NCBI GenBank assembly: GCA_964443315.1
Contig: CAYUCP010000003.1
Location: 1-45,916 of the forward strand
Origin: JAGOTP01 sp964443315
GTDB taxonomy: Bacteria > Patescibacteriota > Patescibacteriia > 2-12-FULL-60-25
DNA length: 45,916 nucleotides
Direction: 5' to 3'
The notes under the pieces are model-generated. The model was not told the DNA's origin, searched no databases, and worked only from the letters and a program-made list of their open reading frames with translations. Made by a program: the position numbers and the translations under genes. Below, one piece after another: positions 23,585 through 31,162 of the stretch. Numbering within the stretch: the first letter of the stretch is position 1; the number at the start of each line of letters is the position of its first letter.

Positions 23585-23954
23585 ATTCGTCAATGCCCTC
23601 CTCGTCCGCGCGCTTAAGCCCAACCGAAAACGCGCCTGATACCCCGCTCCCCGGAGTTTCGCCATATGAAGCGCGCAATGCCCGCGCCCTGTTTGCCCAT
23701 TGCCCTGCCAGGGCGCCAAACGTCTCGGTGCGCGGCCCCACCGTGATGGTCGCGCTCGCCGTCCACGCGCGAGACAATGCCTCGCACGCGGCGGCAACCC
23801 CGCGCATCAAATCGCCTTCGCGGTCCAACCAAATCTGCAACTCTTCATCGGTCAAGTTCGCGCCTGTTGGCGTAATGCCAACGCCGGGGGTGGTATCCCC
23901 CAGTTCGAGCCGCATTTTCCCAATGTCTGTTTGCAGGAAATAGGTAAAAGACAC
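23571..23954 (-). CDS. Head-tail connector (adaptor, gp6-like)
   Basis: 127 aa. N-terminal MSFTYFLQTDIGKMRLELGD followed by TDEELQIWLDREGD and helical AACEALSRAWTA matches the helical-bundle adaptor family (HK97 gp6/SPP1 gp15), where the 'R-x-L-x-G-D ... L-T-D-E-E' start is common. It would bind the portal ring from below and nucleate the neck. Confidence 0.8.
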   Translation of the reverse strand: MSFTYFLQTDIGKMRLELGDTTPGVGITPTGANLTDEELQIWLDREGDLMRGVAAACEALSRAWTASATITVGPRTETFGALAGQWANRARALRASYGETPGSGVSGAFSVGLKRADEEGIDEYERQ

Positions 23955-23955
23955 G

Positions 23956-24099
23956 CTATTTCTCCTTGCTCTTGCTCTTCTTTTCCAATGGCTTCTCGCT
24001 CAGCTTTGCGGTTTCCTGCGGCGCGACTATCGGGTTTCCGTTCGCGTCATGCGGCTTGCCATCCGTCCCGATGTAATGCCCGCCTGGTATCGTGTCCAT
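23956..24099 (-). CDS. 47-residue basic small protein after the capsid gene
   Basis: ATG 24099 with GGAGG seven bases upstream, stop TAG 23956. N-terminus MDTIPGGHYIGTDGKPHDAN, then a Lys/Glu-rich tail (KPLEKKSKSKEK). The N-terminal 'GGxYIGTDGKPHDANGNPI' style is common in very short head-region proteins of tailed phages. Function unknown. Confidence 0.74.
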   Translation of the reverse strand: MDTIPGGHYIGTDGKPHDANGNPIVAPQETAKLSEKPLEKKSKSKEK

Positions 24100-24118
24100 A
24101 CACCTCCTGTTTTATTAA

Positions 24119-24138
24119 AAGCCGGATTGCTCCGGCTT
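24119..24138 (-). terminator. Hairpin after the major capsid gene
   Basis: AAGCCGGA / TCCGGCTT 8-bp stem, loop GCAA on the minus strand, followed by TTTTAATAAAAC. It lies between the capsid stop (24144) and the next gene's SD. It could be a weak terminator that lowers expression of distal genes relative to capsid, or an RNA-stabilising intercistronic hairpin. Confidence 0.62.
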
Positions 24139-24143
24139 CTAAA

Positions 24144-25199
24144 TTAGGCAATCGTTGGGTCTGTGTAACTTGCGCCAGCAAAATACAAAACGGCGGCGGC
24201 GGTGCGATTCCACACGCCAACGCCGAACTCATCTTCCATAAAGCGGGCATACAACTGGTGCATTGGCGTTTCAGCCGCCATGCGCAAACCCTGCAACGTG
24301 GACTGAGCGCGCTGGCGGAATGCCAAAGGCTTCTGAGAAGCGGAGGGGTCATAGGCCAGAGCGTAGTTTGCGATACCCCACGGGCGCACCCACACTTCAG
24401 CGGCCCCAAAATACCCAACCATGCGGTTGTCCAGCCGGCTCAGGTCAAGTGTTTGTTTTGTCACATCAGTCGCGTTGTAAACAAACCGAGCGTCAGACAA
24501 GGCTTTGAACCCCGTCAATGCGCTCACGGCTGTCTCGTCTGCGGCATTGATCACCACGCGCACCCCGCCATTCCCATGTTCAACCACATCTCGGATGTTG
24601 TCCAAAAACGCGGCTGCGGTCAGGCTCGCATTGGCGTTGTAGTGCGTGTGCGTAGAGCCGTCAAATGTTTCGCCATTGGGGCCGCCGGGGATGTTCGCGC
24701 CATCGGCGTTGATCAACCGCTTCACCGAAAGATCAACCTTGTCCACGAGAAAATCCGTCCACGTGTAGTTTGCGCTCAAAAAGACAGCCTTTTTAATGTC
24801 GCGCAAAACTGCGCGCAGATGGGCTTTTTCGGCCGCGATCTGGGCCATCGCCATATCCTCCGGAGTGTGCATCTCAAACCACTTGGCCGTCCACCCAATG
24901 TTGTATTGAAACAGCCGGAGCGGGAAGGCAACTGTATCGCCAGACGTTGTGGTCTGAGTTGGGGCGCGCCCAAACTCATCAACCTCAACCATTTCTCCGT
25001 CAGTCGCGCCGCCGTAGCGGCGTTGGCGGTCTGTGGTGACTTCGCACAAGTCGCTCAGCATGGCGAGCGTGTTTGCATTGTGCGCGGCCAAATCCGCCCT
25101 CAACACAGGCTCAATGTTGCTCAGCCCATATTGGGCTACGCTTTGATTTTTGACAGCCAGCAAAGCGCTGATGTCATATGTTCCAGTGTTCTGTGCCAT
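24144..25199 (-). CDS. Major capsid protein
   Basis: 351 aa. Lies after scaffold and decoration genes and before the connector genes. The N-terminal 100 residues include a helix and an extended segment (DRQRRYGGATDGEMVEVDEF), then a mixed alpha/beta body with DKVDLSVKRLINADGAN and a late 'R..G...PMHQLYARFMEDEFG' segment. This agrees with an HK97-fold capsid protein of the ~350-aa class that needs a separate scaffold. No cleavable delta domain or adjacent prohead protease is evident. Confidence 0.85.
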   Translation of the reverse strand: MAQNTGTYDISALLAVKNQSVAQYGLSNIEPVLRADLAAHNANTLAMLSDLCEVTTDRQRRYGGATDGEMVEVDEFGRAPTQTTTSGDTVAFPLRLFQYNIGWTAKWFEMHTPEDMAMAQIAAEKAHLRAVLRDIKKAVFLSANYTWTDFLVDKVDLSVKRLINADGANIPGGPNGETFDGSTHTHYNANASLTAAAFLDNIRDVVEHGNGGVRVVINAADETAVSALTGFKALSDARFVYNATDVTKQTLDLSRLDNRMVGYFGAAEVWVRPWGIANYALAYDPSASQKPLAFRQRAQSTLQGLRMAAETPMHQLYARFMEDEFGVGVWNRTAAAVLYFAGASYTDPTIA

Positions 25200-25200
25200 T

Positions 25201-25614
25201 TTATGCAGCCCCCTTTCCGTTCGCGCGGATCACGATGATGTCTGTTGCCGTGATGACTTTCGCCACGCCTACCGCGTCACCAGTTGTGGCGGCTGTATCC
25301 AGTGCCCCAGCCGTTGCCGCTGCATACAGGGTTGCACCAATGGTCAACCCGCTCCCATACTTGAACCGTGTACCCAACCCATACAGCGTGATGGGCTGGC
25401 CCGATTTAGCCGCGCGGGGTGTGAATCCGTAAACAGTCGCGGCTTCGTTAGCCGCCGTGCCGTTGGACTGATACACCTTGCCATCGCTGGCTTTGATGTA
25501 GCAAGGCGCGGCAATCCCCAAATCCTCACCGGCATACAACCCGCTGATTTGTGGCGCGACCTGCGCCGTCACGGTGTCCATGCTGGCGGTAGAAACTTTC
25601 GTTACCAATGCCAT
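25201..25614 (-). CDS. Capsid decoration-like protein
   Basis: 137 aa, directly before the capsid gene. Low-complexity, small-residue-rich beta protein (GEDLGIAAPCYIKASDGKVY, GSGLTIGATLYAAATAGALD). This sequence style (alternating short strands with GLT, G-AT repeats, DAVGVAKVITATDIIVI end) is what I associate with head decoration or head-fibre proteins of siphoviruses. It likely stabilises the expanded capsid. Confidence 0.72.
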   Translation of the reverse strand: MALVTKVSTASMDTVTAQVAPQISGLYAGEDLGIAAPCYIKASDGKVYQSNGTAANEAATVYGFTPRAAKSGQPITLYGLGTRFKYGSGLTIGATLYAAATAGALDTAATTGDAVGVAKVITATDIIVIRANGKGAA

Positions 25615-25625
25615 TTTTTAACCTC

Positions 25626-26165
25626 TTAGAATTGCGAATAAATTCCGCTCGCGCGTTTCTTCGCAATCAACTGTTCGTGTGTCAGTCCGCCGCCCTTCCC
25701 GCGTTCCTGACTGTTTGTATCCGGCGGCGGTGTTTGCTGTTTTGCAAACATTTCCGGGTAAGCCTCTTTGAGGCCGTCCCAGTCCACCTTGCCGTCTTTG
25801 TCAATCAATCCATCTGCAATAGCCAGCGTGAGGGCAGCTTTAACGTTGGTCACACCTTTTGCCGGAGCGTCAAGCGCAAAGTCGGCGCGGCGGCTGGCCG
25901 ATTGGAGTTGCTCCTGCATCTGGCTGAGTTTGGTTTGCATTTCGCTCCCCGCCTCGGCCTTTCCCTGCAATTCCTTAACCAGTTTTGCTAACGCCTTTTG
26001 GTTCTCCCGCTCCGTGTCAAGAGCTTTTTTTAGGTTCTCCGTTTGAGCCTTGTAAAGCCCCTTTTGCTCCTCAGTCCAAGCGGTCTGCCACGTATCCCAC
26101 GTAAGCGGCGCCTCAGACTTCGGTTGCGCCGGCGTCTCGCCGGGGTTGGTTGTGTTATCTGCCAT
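25626..26165 (-). CDS. Capsid scaffolding protein
   Basis: 179 aa. Acidic, Gln/Lys/Glu-rich with a coiled coil at about 35-95 (ERENQKALAKLVKELQGK region), an 'A-KGVTNVKAALTLAIADGLID' style middle and a basic C-terminal tail (LIAKKRASGIYSQF) that would contact the capsid protein. Size, composition and place just before the decoration and capsid genes fit a phage scaffold. Its 5' leader is unusual: a strong promoter 170 bases upstream and an intrinsic-type terminator hairpin between the two. Confidence 0.84.
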   Translation of the reverse strand: MADNTTNPGETPAQPKSEAPLTWDTWQTAWTEEQKGLYKAQTENLKKALDTERENQKALAKLVKELQGKAEAGSEMQTKLSQMQEQLQSASRRADFALDAPAKGVTNVKAALTLAIADGLIDKDGKVDWDGLKEAYPEMFAKQQTPPPDTNSQERGKGGGLTHEQLIAKKRASGIYSQF

Positions 26166-26200
26166 GGCATCTCACCATTTCGCGCATCTCGCGCAATGTG

Positions 26201-26257
26201 GAAAAACAAAAACGCGCCGCTTTCAACACAGATTTCTCTGCGTCAAAAGCGGCGCGT
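26201..26257 (-). terminator. Intrinsic terminator in the scaffold-gene leader
   Basis: Minus-strand stem ACGCGCCGCTTT / AAAGCGGCGCGT (26257-26246 and 26223-26212) continues through an inner stem closed by a GAAA tetraloop and ends in TTTTTGTTTTTC (26212-26201). It lies between the promoter (26333-26362) and the scaffold ATG (26165). Without antitermination, capsid-region transcripts from that promoter should stop here. Confidence 0.85.
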
Positions 26258-26332
26258 CATGCCTTCCGGTTTTGCGTCACCCGCAAGTGCTATGCAGTTG
26301 CAGGTGGAACGTTTGTTCTTTTGTCAGGGGCG

Positions 26333-26362
26333 ATTATACACCCGGTTATTGCTTGCTGTCAA
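26333..26362 (-). promoter_or_regulatory. Leftward promoter for the head-gene transcript
   Basis: Minus-strand TTGACA (26362-26357), 18-base spacer, TATAAT (26338-26333). Both boxes are perfect consensus. The start would be near 26326, giving a leader of about 160 bases that contains the terminator hairpin. Confidence 0.85.
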
Positions 26363-26399
26363 TTGCTTTTAACTAAATTTTGAGCGATACTCCCGCTTG

Positions 26400-26762
26400 A
26401 TGAGATTCATTTTTGTTTACATGATTGTTGAATTTTGGAACGCCATCAAAAACACTTATAAAAACGCAAGAATTATAAATGCGCAACTCGAAATTATTAG
26501 AAATACCAGCAATTCTTCCGAAGAATTAAATCGTTTTATTTTTATCAAGTTGCGCCAAATGGATTGCATGGGGTTAATAAACGCTGGATACAGACTCATG
26601 GTCTGGTACGACGACGAAGATAATGAGTGGAAATCTATTCCTATCAATCACGGCATGGCAAATAATTTACAGGGTGAAGTTAATTGGTGGAAGCACTACG
26701 CGATAACAACCAAGAAAAATGCGATGCTGGTATTGCGCGGCAAGAACGCAAATTCCATTTAG
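26400..26762 (+). CDS. Moron-like AT-rich gene, hypothetical protein
   Basis: 120 aa from ATG 26400 (a TTG at 26397 is in frame). It is the only rightward gene inside the leftward late region and is clearly richer in A/T than its neighbours, with AAA/AAT/ATT codons. The N-terminus (MRFIFVYMIVEFWNAIKNTY) could be a membrane helix or hydrophobic anchor; the rest is aromatic and mixed alpha/beta (GYRLMVWYDDEDNEWKSIP). A weak divergent promoter may exist upstream (TTGCTT, 17 bases, GATACT). Its TAG overlaps the stop of the converging 57-residue gene. It looks like a recently acquired independent cassette; function unknown. Confidence 0.72.
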   Translation: MRFIFVYMIVEFWNAIKNTYKNARIINAQLEIIRNTSNSSEELNRFIFIKLRQMDCMGLINAGYRLMVWYDDEDNEWKSIPINHGMANNLQGEVNWWKHYAITTKKNAMLVLRGKNANSI

Positions 26763-26932
26763 GACTTTGACGCGTGCTCAAATTCACCATTTGCATTGCA
26801 TGGCATTTCTGAAATTGGCGTCCCGCCCATACTGGATAGCAACCCCGCGCGAACGCGCCCCAGCCGCGCCAGTGCGTCTCGATGCGCCTGAATCTCAGCC
26901 TCGATAGCCCGCAAAAGGTCGCTATCACTCAT
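26759..26932 (-). CDS. 57-residue protein after the Mu F-like gene
   Basis: ATG 26932 overlaps the preceding stop (ATGA) with GAGGAG upstream; TAA at 26761-26759 overlaps the stop of the converging moron-like gene. It begins MSDSDLLRAIEAEIQAHRDA, an amphipathic helix, followed by a Gly/Ser/Met-rich tail. A different minus frame is longer here but has no ribosome site. It is likely the last gene of the packaging transcript segment. Confidence 0.72.
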   Translation of the reverse strand: MSDSDLLRAIEAEIQAHRDALARLGRVRAGLLSSMGGTPISEMPCNANGEFEHASKS

Positions 26933-27780
26933 CGCCTGCTCCTCGCGTGCGCCGGGTGTATTTCTTTCCGGCTACCATCCTGCCGCGCGTTTAGTTCCGC
27001 CCGCGCGGCCTCGCGCATCGAGCGCGTCAATGCGTCATCCGCCGCGTCCGCCCTGACCAAAGCGGTGGCCGTTCTGCAATTCCAATGAAACGGCGGGGCA
27101 TGAACATGGTCTGCAAATCGCGGCGTTCCCGTCAGGGTGAAATCACCGTCCAATGTGGCAATCTGGCCGTTTACGCGCAGACAACAATCGGTAGTGCGCT
27201 CATCAATAGCCGCCACTGCCTGTCGCACGTATACATCCGCGCCGCGCTCACTTTTTGCGTTCGGCAATGCGGATCGAAACACCATTCCAACGAGAATGGC
27301 CGCCCACTTTGCCGCCTCCACCGTAATTACGCCAGGCGTAACAATTCCCGCGCGGGTGTCATCTCCCAGCAACAAAGAAATATCCGGCGTCCCACTGAGA
27401 ATCAACGCCGCCGCGCCCTGCAATTGCGCGTCTACTGCGCTCATCAACGCGGCGTATATGTCCGTTTTAGCAATTGGCGCGGCCTCGACCGGCGCAATTC
27501 CAAGCGCGGCCAATTGCTTCTCGGCCTGCCATCGCCCCAGCTCCTCGCTTTTGGTCAACATGTTCCCGATGACGGCATACAACTGTTCGCGCAATGTCCG
27601 CAAAGTGTCCAACGCAGCGGACTCATTTTGCAGATTGTGCAACAATGCCGCGCGCGCCATGCGATAAAGCCGCACGATACTCCCGTGCGGGTTGCTGGCA
27701 TTCCCCAACCCATCAAATATCGCGCCAAGTTTGTCGTTGGCATCCAGCGCGGCATTTACGGCTTTTTCGTGCGCGTTCAT
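26929..27780 (-). CDS. Minor head protein, Mu F / SPP1 gp7-like
   Basis: 283 aa. The N-terminal 150 residues are helical. The C-terminal part contains RQAVAAIDERTTDCCLRVNG and later DHVHAPPFHWNCRTATALV, the conserved 'D.RT...C...G' and 'PP.H.NCR' pattern of the Mu F head-morphogenesis domain. These proteins sit inside the capsid at the portal and are often ejected with the DNA. Position directly after the portal gene agrees. Confidence 0.9.
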   Translation of the reverse strand: MNAHEKAVNAALDANDKLGAIFDGLGNASNPHGSIVRLYRMARAALLHNLQNESAALDTLRTLREQLYAVIGNMLTKSEELGRWQAEKQLAALGIAPVEAAPIAKTDIYAALMSAVDAQLQGAAALILSGTPDISLLLGDDTRAGIVTPGVITVEAAKWAAILVGMVFRSALPNAKSERGADVYVRQAVAAIDERTTDCCLRVNGQIATLDGDFTLTGTPRFADHVHAPPFHWNCRTATALVRADAADDALTRSMREAARAELNARQDGSRKEIHPAHARSRR

Positions 27781-29187
27781 TTATCCCTGCTGGCTGGTCA
27801 GCCCCATGCTGGTTAGTTTCTGGCGGCTGGCATAAGACGGCATGACCTTAAATCCTTCAATCTGCGCGTCTGAATAGCCAAGTTCGCTCCATATCTGCTC
27901 GTCCGGCACACCCAGTAGTTTCTTTTCTTTCGCGGCGGCAATTCGTTCGGTTTCTGGTATTTTGCGCGCGGTTTCCCACTGCACTTTTATATCCCCATCC
28001 GGCAATGCCTTCCCGCCAAAAGTGCGGTCAATTTCACGCGCCATGTAAAGCGCGTCATCCCACGCATCCCCAAACCGCGCCTGTCGCTTTACACACTTCG
28101 CAATCAAAGGCTCGTCCTGCTGGCGCAGAGTATCAGCCGAAGCAATTTGTCCCGAAACCATAAAGCGATACATCGGTGTATCAGTCACAGTGGCCGCGTA
28201 AAAAATAAACTCGCGCACAATGTCTATATGCGGTGATAAAGATGCGCCCTCAATGGCCTGAAACGTGGCCTCCCCCGGCCCCTTCGTCCCGTTTCCAATA
28301 ACATGCCCCGGCTTCAACCCCAGCGCGTTCGAGCCATCCGCCGCCGGAGGCTTGCCGTCCGTTGTCGGATACCATCCCATCGCCACAAAAATTCTAAACG
28401 CAGAATATCTGGACGACCCCAGCAGGTCATATACCGCGTTCACAATATCGTCCTGTGTTCCGAATGCATCCAGCGCATATGGCCGCATGGAGCGTTCCGA
28501 GAAATGAATTACCGGAACACCCAGTGGTTCTCCCTTCGCGTTTACCCACCCCAGCGGCCAGCTTACATCCTCCGCGTCCCGAAGCGGAACAAGCCCGCTC
28601 CCTGTATCCTCATATTTCTCTATTCGGTCTGGGTAATACTCGGTAAGCCGAAGCCGCGTATCGCCGTTGTCCAATTCCTCGCGCCAGCGTTTTGAGGCGC
28701 GGATGACCGGCTGGTTTTCGTCATCGTTTTCGTAAAACACCTTGCAGCCAAACTCATCACCGCCAGCCGCGCCGCATGTAAATCTTGGGTGAGGGGTAAG
28801 GCGGGCGCGAGCGTTTTTTGCATCCCAGTCCACAATCACAAACGCCTCTCCATCGTTTACCGCGTTGTGATATACGTCGTCCTGCTGTATCGCCATTCTG
28901 TTGTCGCGCCAGAGCCTCCATGCCCACGCTTTAAGCTCGCTGTTATCCGCTTCAACATCAAACACGTTAAGACGTTCGGTGATCGCCGAGACAATGATCC
29001 GAATGATGTTCATCCTGCGCTTCACATCATCCGCCGTTTCCATTCCCAGCGCGTTCATTATTTTGACGCTTGGAATTGGCATTTTATCCCCATCAAAATA
29101 CGCGCGAGCCTGCACAACTTCATGCTGACGCGATATTTCTTCCGCGCTGCGCCACGCAGCATACGCGGCTTTTGCTAAATTGTTCAT
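27781..29187 (-). CDS. Portal protein (SPP1 gp6-like)
   Basis: 468 aa; GAGGTG upstream of ATG 29187. It would form the twelve-subunit ring through which DNA is packaged. Typical features: an N-terminal helical segment (KRRMNIIRIIVSAITERLNV), a beta-rich wing domain with DGEAFVIVDWDAKN, a middle 'PVIHFSERSMRPYALDAFG' segment and a C-terminal helical clip/crown end with IAAAKEKKLLGVPDEQIWSE. Length and order (terminase, portal, Mu F) match the family. Confidence 0.92.
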   Translation of the reverse strand: MNNLAKAAYAAWRSAEEISRQHEVVQARAYFDGDKMPIPSVKIMNALGMETADDVKRRMNIIRIIVSAITERLNVFDVEADNSELKAWAWRLWRDNRMAIQQDDVYHNAVNDGEAFVIVDWDAKNARARLTPHPRFTCGAAGGDEFGCKVFYENDDENQPVIRASKRWREELDNGDTRLRLTEYYPDRIEKYEDTGSGLVPLRDAEDVSWPLGWVNAKGEPLGVPVIHFSERSMRPYALDAFGTQDDIVNAVYDLLGSSRYSAFRIFVAMGWYPTTDGKPPAADGSNALGLKPGHVIGNGTKGPGEATFQAIEGASLSPHIDIVREFIFYAATVTDTPMYRFMVSGQIASADTLRQQDEPLIAKCVKRQARFGDAWDDALYMAREIDRTFGGKALPDGDIKVQWETARKIPETERIAAAKEKKLLGVPDEQIWSELGYSDAQIEGFKVMPSYASRQKLTSMGLTSQQG

Positions 29188-29190
29188 TTT

Positions 29191-30567
29191 TTACACCTCG
29201 AAATTTCCCCCGCCATACCCAGCGGACATCACCATATAACGAAGAGCGTCATAAAGATCGTCTCCTCCCTCGCCGTCTTCGTCCACATTTGTTTTCAGCA
29301 CATCCTCCGGCCTGTTTGGGTCGTGCTGCATGGCTTGCAACGTCTCAATCGTTCTGGCGCAATTGCCTGAAATAAATAAACGCGGCCTGATTTGCCGCTC
29401 AGCATCCCCAAACAATTGAAGTATTCGTCCCGCCCCAGCCACGCGGTCTGTATTCGCCCGCTGTATCGGAATCCCGTTCTGCTCATACTCCGCGGCAATC
29501 GTCACATCTGAGCGGATTTTGCTAAAAAAATCTGACCCGCCATAGGTGGCATGAACGCGATCCATGCCGACCCCCATTCGCCCCCATAAACCGCGAATAG
29601 ACTGCGCGTGAAATTCCGGCAACTTCTTCGCCTCGGCGTGTTCTCCGAGCGCGTATATGTTGCCCTCGTTGTCCATCGCCCCCGCCACGTAAGCGGTAAA
29701 GTGAGTAAATCCGTAGTCCAGACCACCCCACAAAAGCCAGTCGATGGGAATATATTCCAGCGGCTTGACCACATGAATATCAGCGCGAAAGTTTGTAAAA
29801 AATTGCCCCGCCTCAATATCCCAATCGCCATACCGCCATGCCTTAAGAAGCCATCCGGTGTAACTATCCAGCGTTTTGCGATACTCCGGGTTCACAAATG
29901 CGTTGTCGTCTATTGTGGCCGGAATAAATCGCGTCTCGGTCTGTTTTCCTTTGCGAAATGACTCAATAAACATGCGCTTAAACCACGCATGCCCAATCCC
30001 GCCGGGGTTGGTGGTGAAATAAATACGCGGACGCCAGCCGTCTTTTGACGTGCGGATGACCGAGCGGATGGAGCGCATTTTTGCGTTAGATAGCGTTGTC
30101 GCCTCTTCAATTACCGCCGCGTCATATTCAATCCCTAGATAAGCGTCAATGTCGCTCTCGTTTTTGAAGTGGCCGAGAATAACCCTGCTCCCATTGTCAA
30201 ATTTTAGGACGCCCTCATGCGCCTTGTATTCGTGCGCAAGCCCGCCATATACACGCGGGAACACATCAGAGAATGCCTCACGCGCAGATTTCATCACCTT
30301 GCGAAGATACAAAAACTTGAGGCCAGGGTAACGCTGGCAGTCGTCTGCCCCCATTTGCGCAAATGCCCAGTGCGTTTTGCCCCCGCCGCGCGCGCCGCCA
30401 ACTCCAACCATCACCGGCCCGTCTGGCGCATCGCATTCTCGTGCCGCCGCCGCCATTGCCAGTTGGCGCGGTTGCAGCACTACCCCCGCTTTGTAGAAGT
30501 TTTCCATCTGCTCGCGCGGGCATCCGGCGAAGCGTCCCGCATCAACGTAGCGCGAGATGCTATCCAT
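29191..30567 (-). CDS. Terminase large subunit
   Basis: 458 aa from ATG 30567, preferred because GGTGG lies five bases upstream; an in-frame ATG at 30579 gives 462 aa. It is the packaging motor and nuclease. Walker A is GGARGGGKTH (residues about 57-66), the hydrophobic acidic strand AAVIEEAT (about 148-155) is Walker B, FTTNPGG follows as coupling motif III, and the C-terminal nuclease begins at GGLDYGFTH (catalytic Asp) and ends near DLYDALRYM. The start overlaps the small-subunit stop. Confidence 0.95.
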   Translation of the reverse strand: MDSISRYVDAGRFAGCPREQMENFYKAGVVLQPRQLAMAAAARECDAPDGPVMVGVGGARGGGKTHWAFAQMGADDCQRYPGLKFLYLRKVMKSAREAFSDVFPRVYGGLAHEYKAHEGVLKFDNGSRVILGHFKNESDIDAYLGIEYDAAVIEEATTLSNAKMRSIRSVIRTSKDGWRPRIYFTTNPGGIGHAWFKRMFIESFRKGKQTETRFIPATIDDNAFVNPEYRKTLDSYTGWLLKAWRYGDWDIEAGQFFTNFRADIHVVKPLEYIPIDWLLWGGLDYGFTHFTAYVAGAMDNEGNIYALGEHAEAKKLPEFHAQSIRGLWGRMGVGMDRVHATYGGSDFFSKIRSDVTIAAEYEQNGIPIQRANTDRVAGAGRILQLFGDAERQIRPRLFISGNCARTIETLQAMQHDPNRPEDVLKTNVDEDGEGGDDLYDALRYMVMSAGYGGGNFEV

Positions 30568-31162
30568 TCGCGCCACCATAAATCTTATTAAGCGCGGCGG
30601 TAAACTCCGGCGACAATCCGCCCTGCACCTTTACCGCCCCGCCGTCCTTGCCGGTGAGTTCCTGACGGGTTACGCCAACGGGCATTTCAAGAACGCCGCG
30701 CATAAATTCGCGGGCGGTTTTCAGCATATCCGCCGCCTTTCCAAATTCACTGGCATGGGCGGGCGCAAACACAATCGGGCGTCCTTGCTCGTCCTTTGCC
30801 GTCGCCATGCGCTCGTTTAAGGCAAGCAGCTTTAGCGCCTTTGTTTCAAGCGCGTCCGCATGCCGCAGCTCCCGGTCTAATTGCTCCTCGCGCAATCTCT
30901 CGCGCCGAATAGCCCATTTCCGTTCCCGCTTTTCGCGTTCCTGCTGGCGGATGGCGGCCATGTGCGCATCGTAGGCGGCGGAACGGTCAACCCAATCGTG
31001 GCGCGTTGACCACGTGCGCCAAGTGCCGTTTGTCTTTCCGTTTTTATTCCGCTTTTGATACGCCGCATCAATACTGCGCTCGTCAAATTCAAGCGTGTAA
31101 TAAGCCTCAAACGCGGCATAGGCTTCTTTGCTCTCGCCCTTGCGCCGCTCCCATGCGTTCAT
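30560..31162 (-). CDS. Terminase small subunit-like protein
   Basis: 200 aa; ATG overlaps the methyltransferase stop. Its N-terminal 65 residues (ESKEAYAAFEAYYTLEFDER, then TWSTRHDWVDRSAAYDAH) form a helical DNA-binding-like region found in many phage small terminases or their homologues, followed by a long charged helix (about 70-115) for oligomerisation and a C-terminal segment with VGVTRQELTGKDGG. It would recognise the packaging site and recruit the large subunit. Confidence 0.85.
   Translation of the reverse strand: MNAWERRKGESKEAYAAFEAYYTLEFDERSIDAAYQKRNKNGKTNGTWRTWSTRHDWVDRSAAYDAHMAAIRQQEREKRERKWAIRRERLREEQLDRELRHADALETKALKLLALNERMATAKDEQGRPIVFAPAHASEFGKAADMLKTAREFMRGVLEMPVGVTRQELTGKDGGAVKVQGGLSPEFTAALNKIYGGANG

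Noticed and set aside
23700..25238. 512-codon plus-strand open frame across the capsid and connector genes
   Set aside because: Antisense shadow of the major capsid gene; composition is Cys/His/Arg-rich and unlike a protein, no ribosome site.
24144..26165. Prohead protease near the capsid gene
   Set aside because: No serine or other protease signature in the head cluster. The caspase-like enzymes are 8-10 kb away in the lysis cassette, so a maturation role is possible but not supported by position.
26680..26928. 82-codon minus frame overlapping the moron
   Set aside because: No ribosome site; the alternative frame starting at 26932 has GAGGAG, an ATGA coupling and a sensible 57-residue product.
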